Shown: positions 6,772 through 18,125, counted from the stretch's first letter. The stretch: DNA of 22,272 nucleotides from Mycobacterium sp. (GCA_023264755.1 JAHFVB010000011.1:1-22272), one strand, 5' to 3'. Numbers and translations: made by a program. Notes: generated by a model not told the origin, from the letters alone.

Positions 6772-7860
6772 ATGATCGAGCCACTCCACGACGCCGAATA
6801 TCGCGGCTTCGCGAGCGACAACTATGCGGGCGTGCACCCCGAGGTACTGCAGGCTCTGGCCGCAGCGAACGGCGGCCACCAGGTGGCCTACGGCGAGGAT
6901 GCCTACACCGAACGATTGGGTCGACTGGTCCGGGCCGAGTTCGGCGCGGCCGCCGAGGTATTCCCCGTCTTCAACGGCACCGGCGCCAACGTCGTGGCGC
7001 TGACCGCCGCGCTGCCCCGTTGGGGTGCCGTCGTGGCCACCTCGACCGCGCACATCAACACCGACGAGGGGGGCGCACCCGAACGGGTGAGCGGTCTGAA
7101 GCTGCTGCCCGTGCCGAGCCCCGACGGCAAGCTCACCCCCGAGCTCGTCGCCACCGAAGCCTGGGGCTGGGGCAACGAGCACCGCGCCCAGCCGCTGGCA
7201 GTCAGCCTCACCCAGACCACCGAGCTCGGCACGCTCTACAGCCCGGCCGAGGTGGCGGCCATCGCGGACTTCGCACACCAGCACGGCATGGTCGTGCACA
7301 TGGACGGCGCCCGCATCTGGAACGCCGCGGCCGCCCTTGGCGTGCCGTTCGGCGAGTTCACCACGGCCGCCGGGGTCGACGTCCTAAGTTTCGGCGGGAC
7401 GAAGAACGGGCTGCTCGGAGCCGAGGCCATCGTCGTCCTCGACCCGGAACGCGTGACGGGCCTGCACTATCTGCGCAAGCTCAGCATGCAGCTCGCCAGC
7501 AAGATGCGCTTCACCAGCGCCCAACTCCTGGCCTTGTTCGACGACGGCCTGGGACTACGCTCGGCCGCCCACGCCAACGCCATGGCGACCCGGCTGCGCA
7601 GCGCGCTGGAGGCCGGCCTCGCCACGGGTGAGCTCCGTGGGCTGTCCTTCAGCCAGCAGACGCAGGCCAACGCCGTCTTCGCGGTACTGCCGACCGAGGC
7701 CGCCGACCGCATCCGCGCACGGGTGCGGTTCTACGACTGGGACCGGGCGGCCGGCGAGGTGCGCTGGATGTGCGCGTGGGACACCACCGAAGCCGACGTC
7801 GACGGCTTCGTCACCGTGATCCGCGAGGAGCTCGCCGCGTGGTCGGCGGGCACTGACTAG
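6772..7860 (+). CDS. Low-specificity L-threonine aldolase-like PLP enzyme
   Basis: This is a 362-residue fold-type I PLP enzyme of the beta-eliminating lyase/threonine aldolase group. Visible landmarks are FASDNYAGVHPEVLQAL at the start, NGTGANVVALTA (phosphate-binding, 68-79), STAHINTDEGGAPE with the ring-stacking His94, HMDGARIWNA with Asp178 and Arg181, and the Schiff-base lysine Lys211 in LSFGGTKNG. Family members cleave L-threonine or L-allo-threonine and other beta-hydroxy amino acids to glycine and an aldehyde. AAAGG lies before ATG 6772. The stop codon overlaps the convergent kinase gene's stop in the tetranucleotide CTAG (7857-7860), so no separate terminator exists between them. Confidence 0.87.
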   Translation: MIEPLHDAEYRGFASDNYAGVHPEVLQALAAANGGHQVAYGEDAYTERLGRLVRAEFGAAAEVFPVFNGTGANVVALTAALPRWGAVVATSTAHINTDEGGAPERVSGLKLLPVPSPDGKLTPELVATEAWGWGNEHRAQPLAVSLTQTTELGTLYSPAEVAAIADFAHQHGMVVHMDGARIWNAAAALGVPFGEFTTAAGVDVLSFGGTKNGLLGAEAIVVLDPERVTGLHYLRKLSMQLASKMRFTSAQLLALFDDGLGLRSAAHANAMATRLRSALEAGLATGELRGLSFSQQTQANAVFAVLPTEAADRIRARVRFYDWDRAAGEVRWMCAWDTTEADVDGFVTVIREELAAWSAGTD

Positions 7861-9020
7861 ACCTGTCCGGCAGGCACTTTCACTGCGGGCTCGACGCCCG
7901 TCGGCCGCGGCAGCGTCACGGTGAACGTGCTCCCCGTCCCGGGTCCGTCGCTCGCTGCTGCGATGGTGCCGCCGTGGCCCTCGACGAGCGCCTTGGCGAT
8001 CGCCAGCCCGATGCCGGCGCCGCCGTGCTCGCGGTCGCGTGCGGCATCGACGCGATAGAACCGGTCGAACAACTGCCCGAGGTGCTCGGCCGGGATGCCG
8101 TCTCCGGTGTCCGATACGGCCACGATCACGTCGTCGGCGGTGGCGCGCGCGCCGACCACGACGGTCCCACCGGCCGGCGTGTGCCGCAGTGCATTGTCGA
8201 GCAGGTTGGTCAGGACCTGGCCCAGCCGCACCGAATCCGCCTGCACCATCGGTAGCTTGGCCGGAATCGCCAGCTCAAGCCGGACGCCCTTGGCGTGGTA
8301 TCGGGGTGCGGCCGCCGTCGTGGCGGTGGCCACCAACTCCGGCAGTGCCAGCCAACGCGCCTCGATGGAGTCCGGGTGATGTTCCGCGTCGGACAGCCTG
8401 GTCACGTCGATGCTGAACCTCGTCAACCGCCGGGACTGATCGCGCAACACGCCCATCGCATCGGCGTCGAGCGGCTTGATCCCGTCCTCGAGCGCCTCCA
8501 GGTAGGCCTCGAGAACGGCCACCGGCGTGCGGATCTCGTGGGCCAGGTCGGCCAGCATCTGACGACGGCTGTGCTCGACCCGTCCGAGCCGCTCCGCCAT
8601 CGTGTTGAAGGCCGCCGCGATCTCGTCGAACTCCCTGCCCAACCCGGCAGCGGACACCCGTACGTCGTAGTGCCCGTCGGCGATTGCCGTTGCCGCGTGG
8701 GCCAATTCGGTGGTCGACCGATACACGCGGCGGCTGAGATACCAGCTCAGGGCCAGCGCGGTCACCGCGGAGACCGCAAGCGCGATGCCCACCGACATCG
8801 CGGTGGCCTTCTCGAAGGCCCGCTGGTATGGGTGGTCCCCCTTGCTGCCAGGCTGCACGGCCGCGTCCATCAGCCGCTGGAACATCGGCGGCCCGACGAG
8901 CGCGGCAACCAGCGTCACGGTCGCGACGCTGGCCAGCACCACCACCGCGTTGGCCGCCAGCAGACGCGTCCTGATCCCGAACCGGGAAGCGCCTTCCCCC
9001 AAGGCGGTTCGCGAAGTCAT
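7857..9020 (-). CDS. Sensor histidine kinase
   Basis: This is a 387-residue membrane histidine kinase. TM1 is at about 20-43, followed by a short extracytoplasmic loop of about 30 residues (PPMFQRLMDAAVQPGSKGD...), TM2 at about 75-95 and HAMP at about 96-148. The DHp domain has the phosphoacceptor His161 in LADLAHEIRTP. The HATPase domain has the N box TNLLDNALRH (271-280), G1 DTGDGIP (304-310), F box LFDRFYR and G2 GGAGIGLAIAK. The very small sensor loop suggests membrane or ion/redox sensing, not a large ligand pocket. The ATG at 9020 shares its A with the regulator's TGA (TGATG), showing translational coupling. The signal is unknown. The divergent peroxidase/b561 genes are the obvious candidate targets. 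Confidence 0.92.
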   Translation of the reverse strand: MTSRTALGEGASRFGIRTRLLAANAVVVLASVATVTLVAALVGPPMFQRLMDAAVQPGSKGDHPYQRAFEKATAMSVGIALAVSAVTALALSWYLSRRVYRSTTELAHAATAIADGHYDVRVSAAGLGREFDEIAAAFNTMAERLGRVEHSRRQMLADLAHEIRTPVAVLEAYLEALEDGIKPLDADAMGVLRDQSRRLTRFSIDVTRLSDAEHHPDSIEARWLALPELVATATTAAAPRYHAKGVRLELAIPAKLPMVQADSVRLGQVLTNLLDNALRHTPAGGTVVVGARATADDVIVAVSDTGDGIPAEHLGQLFDRFYRVDAARDREHGGAGIGLAIAKALVEGHGGTIAAASDGPGTGSTFTVTLPRPTGVEPAVKVPAGQV

Positions 9021-9742
9021 CAGCCCCGTCCCATCCGGTAGCCCACGCCGCGGACGGTGGTGACATAGCGTGGCTGTGCGAGCTCGTCGCCGAGCTTGCG
9101 ACGTAGGTGCCCGACGTGCACGTCGACGATGTTGTCGGTGCCGAACCAGTTGTCCCCCCACACCAGCTCGATCAACTGTCGTCGGCCGAGCACCTTGCCC
9201 GGCCGCGCGGACAGCGCGTCGAGAAGGTCGAATTCGGTTCGCGTGAGCATGATCTCGGATTCTCCGAGGCGCACTTCTCGTCCTTCGACGTCGATGCTGA
9301 GCGCCCCGATGCGGCGGACCGCAGTGCGCTGCTCACCCGGCTCGGGCGCGTCCTGTGCGCGACGCGGACGACGCAGCATCGCCTGGATCCTGGCGACCAG
9401 CTCGCGAGGGCTGAACGGTTTGGTGACGTAGTCGTCGGCCCCGACGGATAGGCCGACGACGGTGTCGACCTCGGTGTCGCGCGCCGTCAGCATCACGACG
9501 TAGGCGTCGGAGAACATTCGCAGTCGGCGGCAAACCTCGAAACCGTCGATGCCGGGCAGCCCCACGTCGAGGACCACCACGTCGGGATCGACGTCATGCG
9601 CCAACGAGAGCGCTTCTGCCCCATCATGAGCGGCGTGCACCTCGAATCCCTCGCGCTCGAGGTAGCTGCCGACGACCTCCGCCAAGGCCACTTCGTCGTC
9701 GACCACCAGGGCGCGACGACTTGGCCATCCGGAGTCGGTCAT
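9020..9742 (-). CDS. OmpR/PhoB-type response regulator
   Basis: This 240-residue regulator has a receiver domain with the acidic pocket DDE (residues 15-17), phosphoacceptor Asp59 in VVLDVGLPG, the switch Thr86 in MLTARD and Lys108 in YVTKPFSP. A winged-helix DNA-binding domain follows (about 140-238: LTRTEFDLLDALSARPGKVL, HVGHLRRKL, TTVRGVGYRMG). ATG 9742 is taken as the start because the conserved receiver begins 10 residues later. GGAGG lies only one base before it, too close to be ideal, so leaderless initiation or a slightly upstream GTG is possible. It is partner of the kinase encoded immediately downstream. The 139-bp divergent gap to the secreted peptide gene is the likely binding region and contains the palindrome CGTTAACG (9782-9789) in an AT-rich island. 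Confidence 0.92.
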   Translation of the reverse strand: MTDSGWPSRRALVVDDEVALAEVVGSYLEREGFEVHAAHDGAEALSLAHDVDPDVVVLDVGLPGIDGFEVCRRLRMFSDAYVVMLTARDTEVDTVVGLSVGADDYVTKPFSPRELVARIQAMLRRPRRAQDAPEPGEQRTAVRRIGALSIDVEGREVRLGESEIMLTRTEFDLLDALSARPGKVLGRRQLIELVWGDNWFGTDNIVDVHVGHLRRKLGDELAQPRYVTTVRGVGYRMGRG

Positions 9743-9881
9743 GCCTCCATGATGCACCGCGCGGACCGCCGCCCCGGCAACCGTTAACGAATCTTCAGAA
9801 AGCCACCAATCGATCGTCGTGTTGGACCGCCACCGTGGAGTCATCCCGGCAACGACCGGGCGTGCACCTCAGGAGCTCACC

Positions 9882-10091
9882 ATGAAGATCACCCTCGCCA
9901 AGCGCGTCCTGCCCGGGTTGGCCATGGCCATCACCGGCGCCGCCATCGTCTTCGCGCCGATGGCCGCAGCGGACACCAATCCACTGGTTCCGTTCGGTCC
10001 CAACCCTCAGGTCAAGACCCCGATCGGACTCCAGATGTCGAATCACGACGAGTTCGACACCACCGCCGGTCAGTTGGATCTCCCGTTCTGA
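9882..10091 (+). CDS. Small secreted protein, 69 residues
   Basis: AGGAG (9871-9875) stands 6 bp before ATG 9882. The product has a typical Sec signal peptide (MKITLAKRVLPGLAMAITGA...) with an Ala-rich cleavage site around residue 30 (MAAA-DT). The mature peptide is about 39 residues, rich in Pro, Asn and Asp, without Cys. I do not recognise the family. It is followed 26 nt later by the peroxidase gene and is probably the first gene of a three-gene transcript (peptide, peroxidase, b561). A short hairpin, CCCGG-N6-CCGGG (9845-9860), lies in its leader. Confidence 0.75.
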   Translation: MKITLAKRVLPGLAMAITGAAIVFAPMAAADTNPLVPFGPNPQVKTPIGLQMSNHDEFDTTAGQLDLPF

Positions 10092-10117
10092 ACGTGCGAC
10101 GAAACGGAGCCTGCCCC

Positions 10118-11188
10118 ATGCCGAATTCCCGAATCAGGCGCCGCGACGCCCTCGTCGGGCTGGCCGCCGTCACCACAGTGGTGGCGGCCGGCGCGGCCGG
10201 GGTCGCCGACGCCTCGGGGTGGTTGACCTCGCAGCGGTTGACCTCGGCGCGGATCACCGACCGATTCGAACGGCTCTTCGGACGCCACGACGGCTTCCGC
10301 CGCAATCACGCCAAGGGCCTCGCGGCGACCGGCACCTTCACCAGCGCAGGCGCCGGACTGGAGGTGTCGAGGGCCGCGGTGTTCGAGCCGGGGACCGTGC
10401 CGGTGGTGGCCCGTTTCTCGCTGTCGGGCACCGTGCCCGACGTGGCCGACAAACCCGCCACCGTGCGCGGACTGGGGCTGCAGTTCCAGCTGCCCGACGG
10501 CCAGCAGTGGCGTACCGCCATGGTCAACCTGCCGGTCTTTCCCGACGGCACGCCGCAGGGCTTCTACGACCGCCTGCTGGCGTCGAAGCCCGCTCCGGGC
10601 ACGGGCCAACCCGACCCGGCGGCGATGGCGGCGTTCCTGGCCCAACACCCGGAGACGGCGGCGGCGATGAAGGTCATCAAGGCCTCGCCGCCCAGTTCCG
10701 GCTTCGCCGACAGCACCTTCCGCGGGCTGAGCGCCTTCGTCGCGACCAACCGCTACGGGGTGTCGGTGCCCATCCGGTGGGCGGCGGTACCGGTCGACCC
10801 GGTGACTGCAAGCCGCCCGGGTGCTGGCGACGACTACCTGTTCGACGCGCTCATCGAGCGGGTGCGGCACACTCCGGTGAGTTGGCGGCTGGTGCTGACG
10901 GTCGCCGAACCGGGCGACCCCACCCATGACGCCACGCTGGCCTGGCCGCCGGGGCGTCGCACCATCGAGGCGGGCATCGTCACCATCGACACCGTGCTCA
11001 CCGAGGCTGCGGGCAACGCCCGCGACGTGAACTTCGACCCCATGGTGCTACCGGTGGGGCTCGGCCCGTCGGACGACCCACTGCCGCCGGCCCGCTCGGC
11101 GGTCTACGCCAGGTCGTTCGAACGCCGCGCCCGAGAACCCAAGTCCCCCAGTCACGTCGACGTCGAACAGGTCACCCATGAGCGCTGA
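10118..11188 (+). CDS. Tat-exported catalase-family peroxidase (SrpA-like)
   Basis: This 356-residue haem enzyme of the minimal catalase-related peroxidase group lacks the long C-terminal parts of classical catalases. The N-terminus IRRRDALVGLAAVTTVVAAG is a twin-arginine signal. Distal His64 is in RRNHAKG, a distal Asn at 137 in MVNLPVF follows the RGLGLQF strand, and the proximal tyrosinate is Tyr330 in the R-x-x-x-Y motif RSAVY. Family members reduce peroxides with organic donors and have weak catalase activity. ATG 10118 is chosen over an in-frame GTG at 10094 because GGAG lies 8 nt upstream and it places the Tat motif near the N-terminus. The 3' end overlaps the b561 gene by 11 bp, suggesting that the two work together across the membrane. 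Confidence 0.9.
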   Translation: MPNSRIRRRDALVGLAAVTTVVAAGAAGVADASGWLTSQRLTSARITDRFERLFGRHDGFRRNHAKGLAATGTFTSAGAGLEVSRAAVFEPGTVPVVARFSLSGTVPDVADKPATVRGLGLQFQLPDGQQWRTAMVNLPVFPDGTPQGFYDRLLASKPAPGTGQPDPAAMAAFLAQHPETAAAMKVIKASPPSSGFADSTFRGLSAFVATNRYGVSVPIRWAAVPVDPVTASRPGAGDDYLFDALIERVRHTPVSWRLVLTVAEPGDPTHDATLAWPPGRRTIEAGIVTIDTVLTEAAGNARDVNFDPMVLPVGLGPSDDPLPPARSAVYARSFERRAREPKSPSHVDVEQVTHER

Positions 11189-11741
11189 GCCCACCGCCAT
11201 CGCAGTACCCAAGTTCACCCTGCTGTCGCGGCTGCTGCACTGGTCGATGGCGGTGATGGTGATCGGGCAGTTCTTCCTCGGGGTCACCATGGTCGCCGCA
11301 CTGGCCTACTACCCGCTGCTGCTGGCCATCCACCGCGTGCTCGGCAGCGCGATCCTGGTGTTCGCGATCGTGCGGCTGGTCAATCGCCTGACCCACCGTC
11401 CGCCGGCGTTCCTGACGACGATGGGACCGGCCGAGCGTCGGGTGGCGACGTGGTCCGAACGGCTGATGTACGCCCTTCTGGTGGCGCAGCCATTGATCGG
11501 CTGGGCCACGCTGTCGGCGGCCGGCTCCCCGATCACCCTGGTGGGGCCGGTGCACCTGCCGGGCATCGCCCCGGACGGCCTCGCGCTGTACGCCGTCCTG
11601 CGCACCGCGCACACCGTGCTGGCGTACCTGCTGTTCTTCACGTTCACCGCGCACATCTGCGCGGTGGTGTTCCACACCGTCGGCCTACGGGACGGTCTGC
11701 TGCGCCGGATGACCATCTGGCCGGCCCGCACACCGCGCTGA
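11178..11741 (+). CDS. Cytochrome b561 family membrane protein
   Basis: This is a 187-residue four-helix di-haem b-type cytochrome of the bacterial CybB/b561 type. Candidate haem ligands are His21 (LLHW, TM1), His52 (IHR, TM2), His145 (AHT) and His159 (AHI) in TM3-TM4, with a further His166. Membrane segments are near 15-38, 48-68, 97-113 and 143-165. Such proteins pass electrons from quinol or other donors across the membrane. The overlap with the peroxidase gene suggests that it supplies electrons to that exported enzyme, which is inference. The gene is convergent with mimG, with a 19-bp gap. Confidence 0.9.
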   Translation: MSAEPTAIAVPKFTLLSRLLHWSMAVMVIGQFFLGVTMVAALAYYPLLLAIHRVLGSAILVFAIVRLVNRLTHRPPAFLTTMGPAERRVATWSERLMYALLVAQPLIGWATLSAAGSPITLVGPVHLPGIAPDGLALYAVLRTAHTVLAYLLFFTFTAHICAVVFHTVGLRDGLLRRMTIWPARTPR

Positions 11742-11760
11742 GCTACCCAACCGGGCGCGC

Positions 11761-13813
<2,053 letters not shown>

Positions 13814-13860
13814 CTTGGCCGCCCTCCTCGGGTGATCGACTCCATGGACCGAGTGGTCGG

Positions 13861-14202
13861 CTACCGCGCGGTGAGGTCGAAGCCGATGTATTCGGCGGCG
13901 TCCTCGGGGCTGGCGAACAACATCGTCTTGTCGTCGAGGTGCACCATGCGGCCGTAGTGGGTCGAACTGATCTCCTCGAAGATGGAGCCGTCGAACTCTT
14001 CGCCGAGGGCTTCGGAGAGTTCGTCGTACTCGAAGCTCAGTAGGCGCACCCCGTCGACGCGAATCATCGACGGGTACTCGGTCAGCTCGACGCCGTCCTT
14101 GGCGCCCATCACCTCGGCGACGACTCGGCCGACGGGGGTGTTCATCAGGGTGACGCCGCACATGTTGGAGAACTCAGTGGCTGAGCCGAACTGCATGGTC
14201 AT
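13861..14202 (-). CDS. mimD: MimD: monooxygenase coupling (effector) protein
   Basis: This is a 113-residue cofactor-less coupling protein of the MmoB/TmoD/DmpM family. It binds the diiron hydroxylase, tunes the active site and couples NADH use to oxygenation. Family features include [13 protein letters not shown], the [21 protein letters not shown] strand-turn-strand and the [13 protein letters not shown] end. Its ATG overlaps the mimC stop in ATGA (14199-14202), and GAGGAG lies 8 nt upstream, so translation is coupled and stoichiometry with the hydroxylase is likely matched. A longer frame to 14376 runs antisense to no gene but inside mimC, and is rejected. Confidence 0.93.
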   Translation of the reverse strand: MTMQFGSATEFSNMCGVTLMNTPVGRVVAEVMGAKDGVELTEYPSMIRVDGVRLLSFEYDELSEALGEEFDGSIFEEISSTHYGRMVHLDDKTMLFASPEDAAEYIGFDLTAR

Positions 14203-15314
14203 TTGGCCAACTCCTCGGGGATGTCGAGCTCGATTTCGTGAAGCAGGGCAGTGAACTTCGCCTTGGCCGCATCGAAGCTGGAGGCGAACGTGACGGCCTT
14301 GTCGGCCGGGGTCGACCAGATCGGTTGCAGGGCGCGCGCGGCATCCAGGCAACGCGGCACCCAGCTGGCCAACCATTGCGCGAACAGGGCCTTGTTCGCC
14401 TCGCCGTGCTCGGGATCGCGAGTCAGCATCCGGAAGAGGTTGCGCGTGTAGTTGAGGTCTCGGTCGTAGTCGTGCTCGCCGGTGCCCACGATGGTCGGGG
14501 TGATGTAGTCACCGTTGCGGGCGGCGATCTGCATGACCAGTTCGCTGCGGAACAGCGACCCCACCAGCTGTTCGAAGACGACGTTGGTGGCGAACAGCAG
14601 CTGGCACCAATCCCCCACTGCGGTCAGCTCTTCGACGACTCTGCGCGTCGGCTGCCATTCCGGGGCGTCCTGCCAGACCGCTCGGTGGGCGCTGCCGTCG
14701 AAGGACCCCGACGTCCCCGTCGCTTCGGACAGGTCGAGGTTGAACAGCGCGAGGTCCTGGGCGAAGCGCATCTTGTGTGCGGCGTTGACCGCCACCGCGG
14801 TGTTGATCATGTTGGTGGGCCCGGAGCGCTGTATCGAGGTGAAGACGTGCAGTGCCAGTCCGTTCTCGGCATGCATCCAGGCGCCGACGTGGCGTTCGAT
14901 GAACGTCAGCCAGGCCGAGTTCCAGCCGTCGTAGACGCGGGCCCGCTTGGCGTTCTTCAGACACAGTTCGACCTGGCGGACGACCGCGGAGTTGTTGCGG
15001 AAGATCGTCTGGTTCCACTCCTCGTTGGGGTCGAGGAAGGCGTGCCAGTTGGACGACTTGGCCACCGTCCAGTCCTTCGGATAGCCGCCGGGGCCGTCGC
15101 CGAAGCCGTAGACCCAGCCCTGGCTCAGGTGCCGCTCCGGGTCGGGTTGCACGTCGACGGTGACGTCCTCGTACATCGTCGCGCGCAGCTTGGCGGGCTT
15201 GAAGTACGAGTAGCTGCGGCTCTTCGAGCTCGGGAACACCAGCGCGCCGGCTTCGGAGTCGGTGAACTCGATCTTCGGGAAGCTGCGTTCCTTGGGCTTT
15301 TCGGGGGCGGACAT
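14199..15314 (-). CDS. mimC: MimC: monooxygenase hydroxylase small (beta) subunit
   Basis: This is a 371-residue protein of the ferritin-like hydroxylase beta-subunit family (MmoY/PrmC). It shares the all-helical fold of the alpha subunit but lacks the diiron ligands. Typical parts are [20 protein letters not shown] and [18 protein letters not shown] near the N-terminus, [20 protein letters not shown], and the [17 protein letters not shown] / [16 protein letters not shown] region. It pairs with MimA to build the alpha2beta2 hydroxylase core (established for the family). GAGGAA lies 5 nt before ATG 15314. It follows mimB after a 40-nt gap and overlaps mimD by 4 nt. Confidence 0.94.
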   Translation of the reverse strand: MSAPEKPKERSFPKIEFTDSEAGALVFPSSKSRSYSYFKPAKLRATMYEDVTVDVQPDPERHLSQGWVYGFGDGPGGYPKDWTVAKSSNWHAFLDPNEEWNQTIFRNNSAVVRQVELCLKNAKRARVYDGWNSAWLTFIERHVGAWMHAENGLALHVFTSIQRSGPTNMINTAVAVNAAHKMRFAQDLALFNLDLSEATGTSGSFDGSAHRAVWQDAPEWQPTRRVVEELTAVGDWCQLLFATNVVFEQLVGSLFRSELVMQIAARNGDYITPTIVGTGEHDYDRDLNYTRNLFRMLTRDPEHGEANKALFAQWLASWVPRCLDAARALQPIWSTPADKAVTFASSFDAAKAKFTALLHEIELDIPEELAK

Positions 15315-15354
15315 GTGTTTCCTCTCGGGCGGGTCTGGGTGGGAAGAGGTCGGG

Positions 15355-16398
15355 CTAGGTGAACAGTGGGCTGGTGAAGCTGTCGTAGAAGATCTGGTCC
15401 TTGGGCACGGAGTTGGCGTCGAGGAAGACCAGGGCCGCGTCGACCATCGGCGGCGGACCGCACAGGTACACCTCGGTCTTGGCGATGGCGGCTTCGTGGC
15501 GCGCGACGACGTCGGTGACCATGCCTTCCTCCACGGTGACGGTGCCAGGCAGCTCGCCCTCGGCGGATTCGGAGAGGCAGGCCACGAACTGGAAGTCGTT
15601 GAGGCCCTGGCCCAGTTCCAGGATCTCGTCGAGGTAGAACAGGTCCGCTACGGTGCGCGCCCCGTAGTAGAACCGGGCCGGGCGTCGGTTCTGCGTCTCG
15701 TTCATGTGCCGCAGCAGCGCCAGGATCGGCGCCATTCCGGCCCCACCGCCGATGCAGACGACGGGCAGGACGTGACCTTCCTTCAACGTGAACGACCCGT
15801 ACGGTCCGGTGAGCGAGAGTTCGTCACCGGACCGAATCTGGTCGTCCAGCAACGCGGAGAACTTGCCGCCCGGGTACTTCTTGATCAGGAACTCGACGTG
15901 ATCGGGCGACGCCGCGGTGGTGGCCATCGAGAACGACCGATGCTCCTCGGTGCCGGGTATGTGCAGGTCGGCGTACTGCCCGGGTTTGAAGTCGAACTTG
16001 CCCGGCTCGATTGGCTTCAGGCGCAGCGAGACGATGTCGCGGGTCTTGGGTTCGACCGCCAACACCTGGGTGCGGACGTCTTGGATGGGGATCCCGCCGA
16101 GCAGTTCGTCCTCGTCGAAGTTCAGCAGTTCGATGGTGCAGTCGCTGAACGCGTGCGAGCGGCAGAGCAGTACGAAGCCTTCGTCGACCTCGGAGTCGTT
16201 GCACGCGAAGGTGGAGTAGTTCTCCATCTGGATCTCGCCGTCGAGCACGTATGACTTGCAGGCCGAGCAGCGGCCTTCGCGGCAGCCGTGCATGAGGTGG
16301 ATGCCCTGTCGGAACGCGGCGTCGAGGATGTTCTCGTCCTCGCCGACTTCCATTTCTAGGTTGACGGGCTCGAAGTTGATCTTGTGTGAATCCGCCAC
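15355..16398 (-). CDS. mimB: MimB: monooxygenase NADH reductase, [2Fe-2S]/FAD
   Basis: This 347-residue electron-transfer subunit has an N-terminal plant-type ferredoxin domain with cluster ligands Cys39, Cys44, Cys47 and Cys79 (CREGRCSACKS ... LLCRS). A ferredoxin-reductase module follows, with the FAD motif RSFSMAT (154-160), the NADH loop GGGAGMAPILALL (217-229) and the C-terminal YLCGPPPMVDAA (311-322). It passes electrons from NADH through FAD and 2Fe-2S to the diiron site of MimA. A GTG start at 16398 is chosen: GGAG stands 8 nt upstream and the residues ADSHKINFEPV begin directly before the ferredoxin fold. It is separated from mimA by 95 bp that carry a strong hairpin. Confidence 0.94.
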   Translation of the reverse strand: MADSHKINFEPVNLEMEVGEDENILDAAFRQGIHLMHGCREGRCSACKSYVLDGEIQMENYSTFACNDSEVDEGFVLLCRSHAFSDCTIELLNFDEDELLGGIPIQDVRTQVLAVEPKTRDIVSLRLKPIEPGKFDFKPGQYADLHIPGTEEHRSFSMATTAASPDHVEFLIKKYPGGKFSALLDDQIRSGDELSLTGPYGSFTLKEGHVLPVVCIGGGAGMAPILALLRHMNETQNRRPARFYYGARTVADLFYLDEILELGQGLNDFQFVACLSESAEGELPGTVTVEEGMVTDVVARHEAAIAKTEVYLCGPPPMVDAALVFLDANSVPKDQIFYDSFTSPLFT

Positions 16399-16440
16399 GA
16401 TGGGGTCTCCTGGGCTCACGAGCTGATGGATGCGGTGGGG

Positions 16441-16488
16441 ACGGCGGGTGGCACCGCGCTGGGGGTGCGGCAAAGTGCCACCCGCCGT
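16441..16488 (-). other. Intercistronic stem-loop between mimA and mimB
   Basis: ACGGCGGGTGGCAC (16441-16454) and GTGCCACCCGCCGT (16475-16488) form a perfect 14-bp stem with a 20-nt loop. On the transcript (minus strand) it begins 5 nt after the mimA TAA and ends 42 nt before the mimB GTG. There is no U-tract after it. It could protect the mimA message from 3' decay, cause partial termination, or mark an RNA processing site. In each case the result would be more hydroxylase alpha subunit than reductase. Confidence 0.75.
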
Positions 16489-16493
16489 TGGCC

Positions 16494-18125
16494 TTACGAG
16501 ACCGGGACTCCGCCGGCGCGGTAGGCCGCGACGTGGGCTTCGCGTTCGGCGTCCGACATCTGGTTCAGCAGCACGTTCGGGCTGTTGAACGTGTTGCCCC
16601 GCACGTCGTCCAGGGTCCACATCTTCGACGGATCCAGATTCAGGTGCGGTTGGCCGACCAGGGTCTTGCCGTCGTCGCGGACATAGCCGAGGTCGCTGAC
16701 GATGTCGGCCAGATCCTTGCCGTGGTGCAGCGTCTCCCATTCCCGGAAACCGGTGAGCCGGCCCATGTTCGGGGTGTCCCTGCCCTCGTACTCGCTGCGG
16801 AAGGCGACCGCATCGGTCCAGTGGCACGTCTCCGAGCAGTAGGTCTTCCACTGCCCGTCGACCTTGTCGACGATCATGTCCTCGCGGATCAGCGCCGGCA
16901 CCATGCAGGTCCAGCACCGGTGCGGGTATTGGTAGCCGACCTCCTCGAACGCGATGGGCTTGTTGCGCCCCGGGTAGGCGAGCCGGTTGTAGGCCTCCCA
17001 CCACTTGCCGTACTTCGAGTACCAGCCCGGGTACTTGTGTTCGAACCATTCGAAGTCGGTGTCGGTCATGGTGTCGATGCGCCAGTAGTTGACCGGCCAG
17101 CCGGTGGCGAAGAACCGCGCCACCTCGTGCACGTAACCCTTCTCGGTGATTCGCTTCCACGCCTCCTCGACCAGGTCGTGCGGAATCGTCAGGCCGTACT
17201 TCTCCAGTGGCAGAAGGTAACTGCGGTAGTAGTCGTCGTAGATCCACCGCCGCCACATCTCCGCATAGCTCTCGCGGTCCTTGCGCCGGTCCTTGGTGCC
17301 GTACTCGATGAACGTGCCGATCGCGGCGTCGACCACGCAGTGGTTGTTCCACCAGGCGTAGCGCAGGTCGCGCTCCAGCAGCGGCCGGTTGCGTTCGTCG
17401 GCCAGTGCCATCAGCAGGATCGAGTAGCCGTTGGAGATGTGCCGGGACTCGTCGGACTGCACCGAGTGGAACACCGTGGGCAGCAGGTAGTCGCCGTTGG
17501 CGGCCGCTTCATCGGGCATGGCGACGAAAAGGGTGTTGGTGAAGGCGGTTTCGGCGACGACGGTCAGGTAGATGTTGGCGGCGGTGATGGCGTCACCGGT
17601 GATGAAGCCCTCGCCGAACTGGCGGCCGATGGTGCCCGCGTAGTTGTTCGCGAACGCCTTCTCGGTCATGTCGAAGCCGGCCGGGTCGATGTAGTTGTTC
17701 ATGTACAGCTTCTTGAGGTTCATCTGAATCGTCGAGTGCCGAACCTCGTCGATCATCTGCACGGCCAGGCCGTTGTGGATCTCGGGGTTGGGCACGGCGT
17801 CGATGGCCATCGGCATCGCCCTGGCCGCCGAGATCTCCGGGAACGGGATGATCGACAGGAAGAGCTTCTGCCATTCCAGCCAGCGCTGCTGAACCTGGCG
17901 GAACATGTTGCCGCGGATCGCGCCGTCCATGGCGCCGTAGACGCGGTTGTCCTTCTCCTCCTCCATCGGGAAGTAGGACCGCATGATCTGCTTGAGCGGG
18001 TCCTTCTTGGGAGCCTTCTCGAACGTGTAGTCGGTGCCGAACCGGGTCGCCGGGGTGGCAAACGTCGGCTCCCAGGTCAGTTCGCTGATCTTGGCGTGCG
18101 CCTTGGTCAGGCTTTGTCTGCTCAA
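16494..18125 (-). CDS. mimA: MimA: binuclear iron monooxygenase hydroxylase large (alpha) subunit
   Basis: This 543-residue catalytic subunit of a soluble diiron monooxygenase is of the propane/phenol/acetone-oxidising group (MimA/PrmA). The six diiron ligands are visible: Glu97 (PFPEISA), Glu127 and His130 (MIDEVRH), Glu192 (VAETAF), and Glu226 and His229 (SDESRH). All sit exactly 17 positions before the ligands of methane monooxygenase MmoX (114, 144, 147, 209, 243, 246). Relatives hydroxylate propane subterminally, acetone to acetol and phenol to hydroquinone. A TTG start at 18125 is preferred: AGGAGG stands 6 nt upstream and the protein then begins [10 protein letters not shown] as in relatives; a GTG one codon upstream is too close to the Shine-Dalgarno. 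It is first gene of the mim operon, divergent from mimR. Confidence 0.96.
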   Translation of the reverse strand: MSRQSLTKAHAKISELTWEPTFATPATRFGTDYTFEKAPKKDPLKQIMRSYFPMEEEKDNRVYGAMDGAIRGNMFRQVQQRWLEWQKLFLSIIPFPEISAARAMPMAIDAVPNPEIHNGLAVQMIDEVRHSTIQMNLKKLYMNNYIDPAGFDMTEKAFANNYAGTIGRQFGEGFITGDAITAANIYLTVVAETAFTNTLFVAMPDEAAANGDYLLPTVFHSVQSDESRHISNGYSILLMALADERNRPLLERDLRYAWWNNHCVVDAAIGTFIEYGTKDRRKDRESYAEMWRRWIYDDYYRSYLLPLEKYGLTIPHDLVEEAWKRITEKGYVHEVARFFATGWPVNYWRIDTMTDTDFEWFEHKYPGWYSKYGKWWEAYNRLAYPGRNKPIAFEEVGYQYPHRCWTCMVPALIREDMIVDKVDGQWKTYCSETCHWTDAVAFRSEYEGRDTPNMGRLTGFREWETLHHGKDLADIVSDLGYVRDDGKTLVGQPHLNLDPSKMWTLDDVRGNTFNSPNVLLNQMSDAEREAHVAAYRAGGVPVS

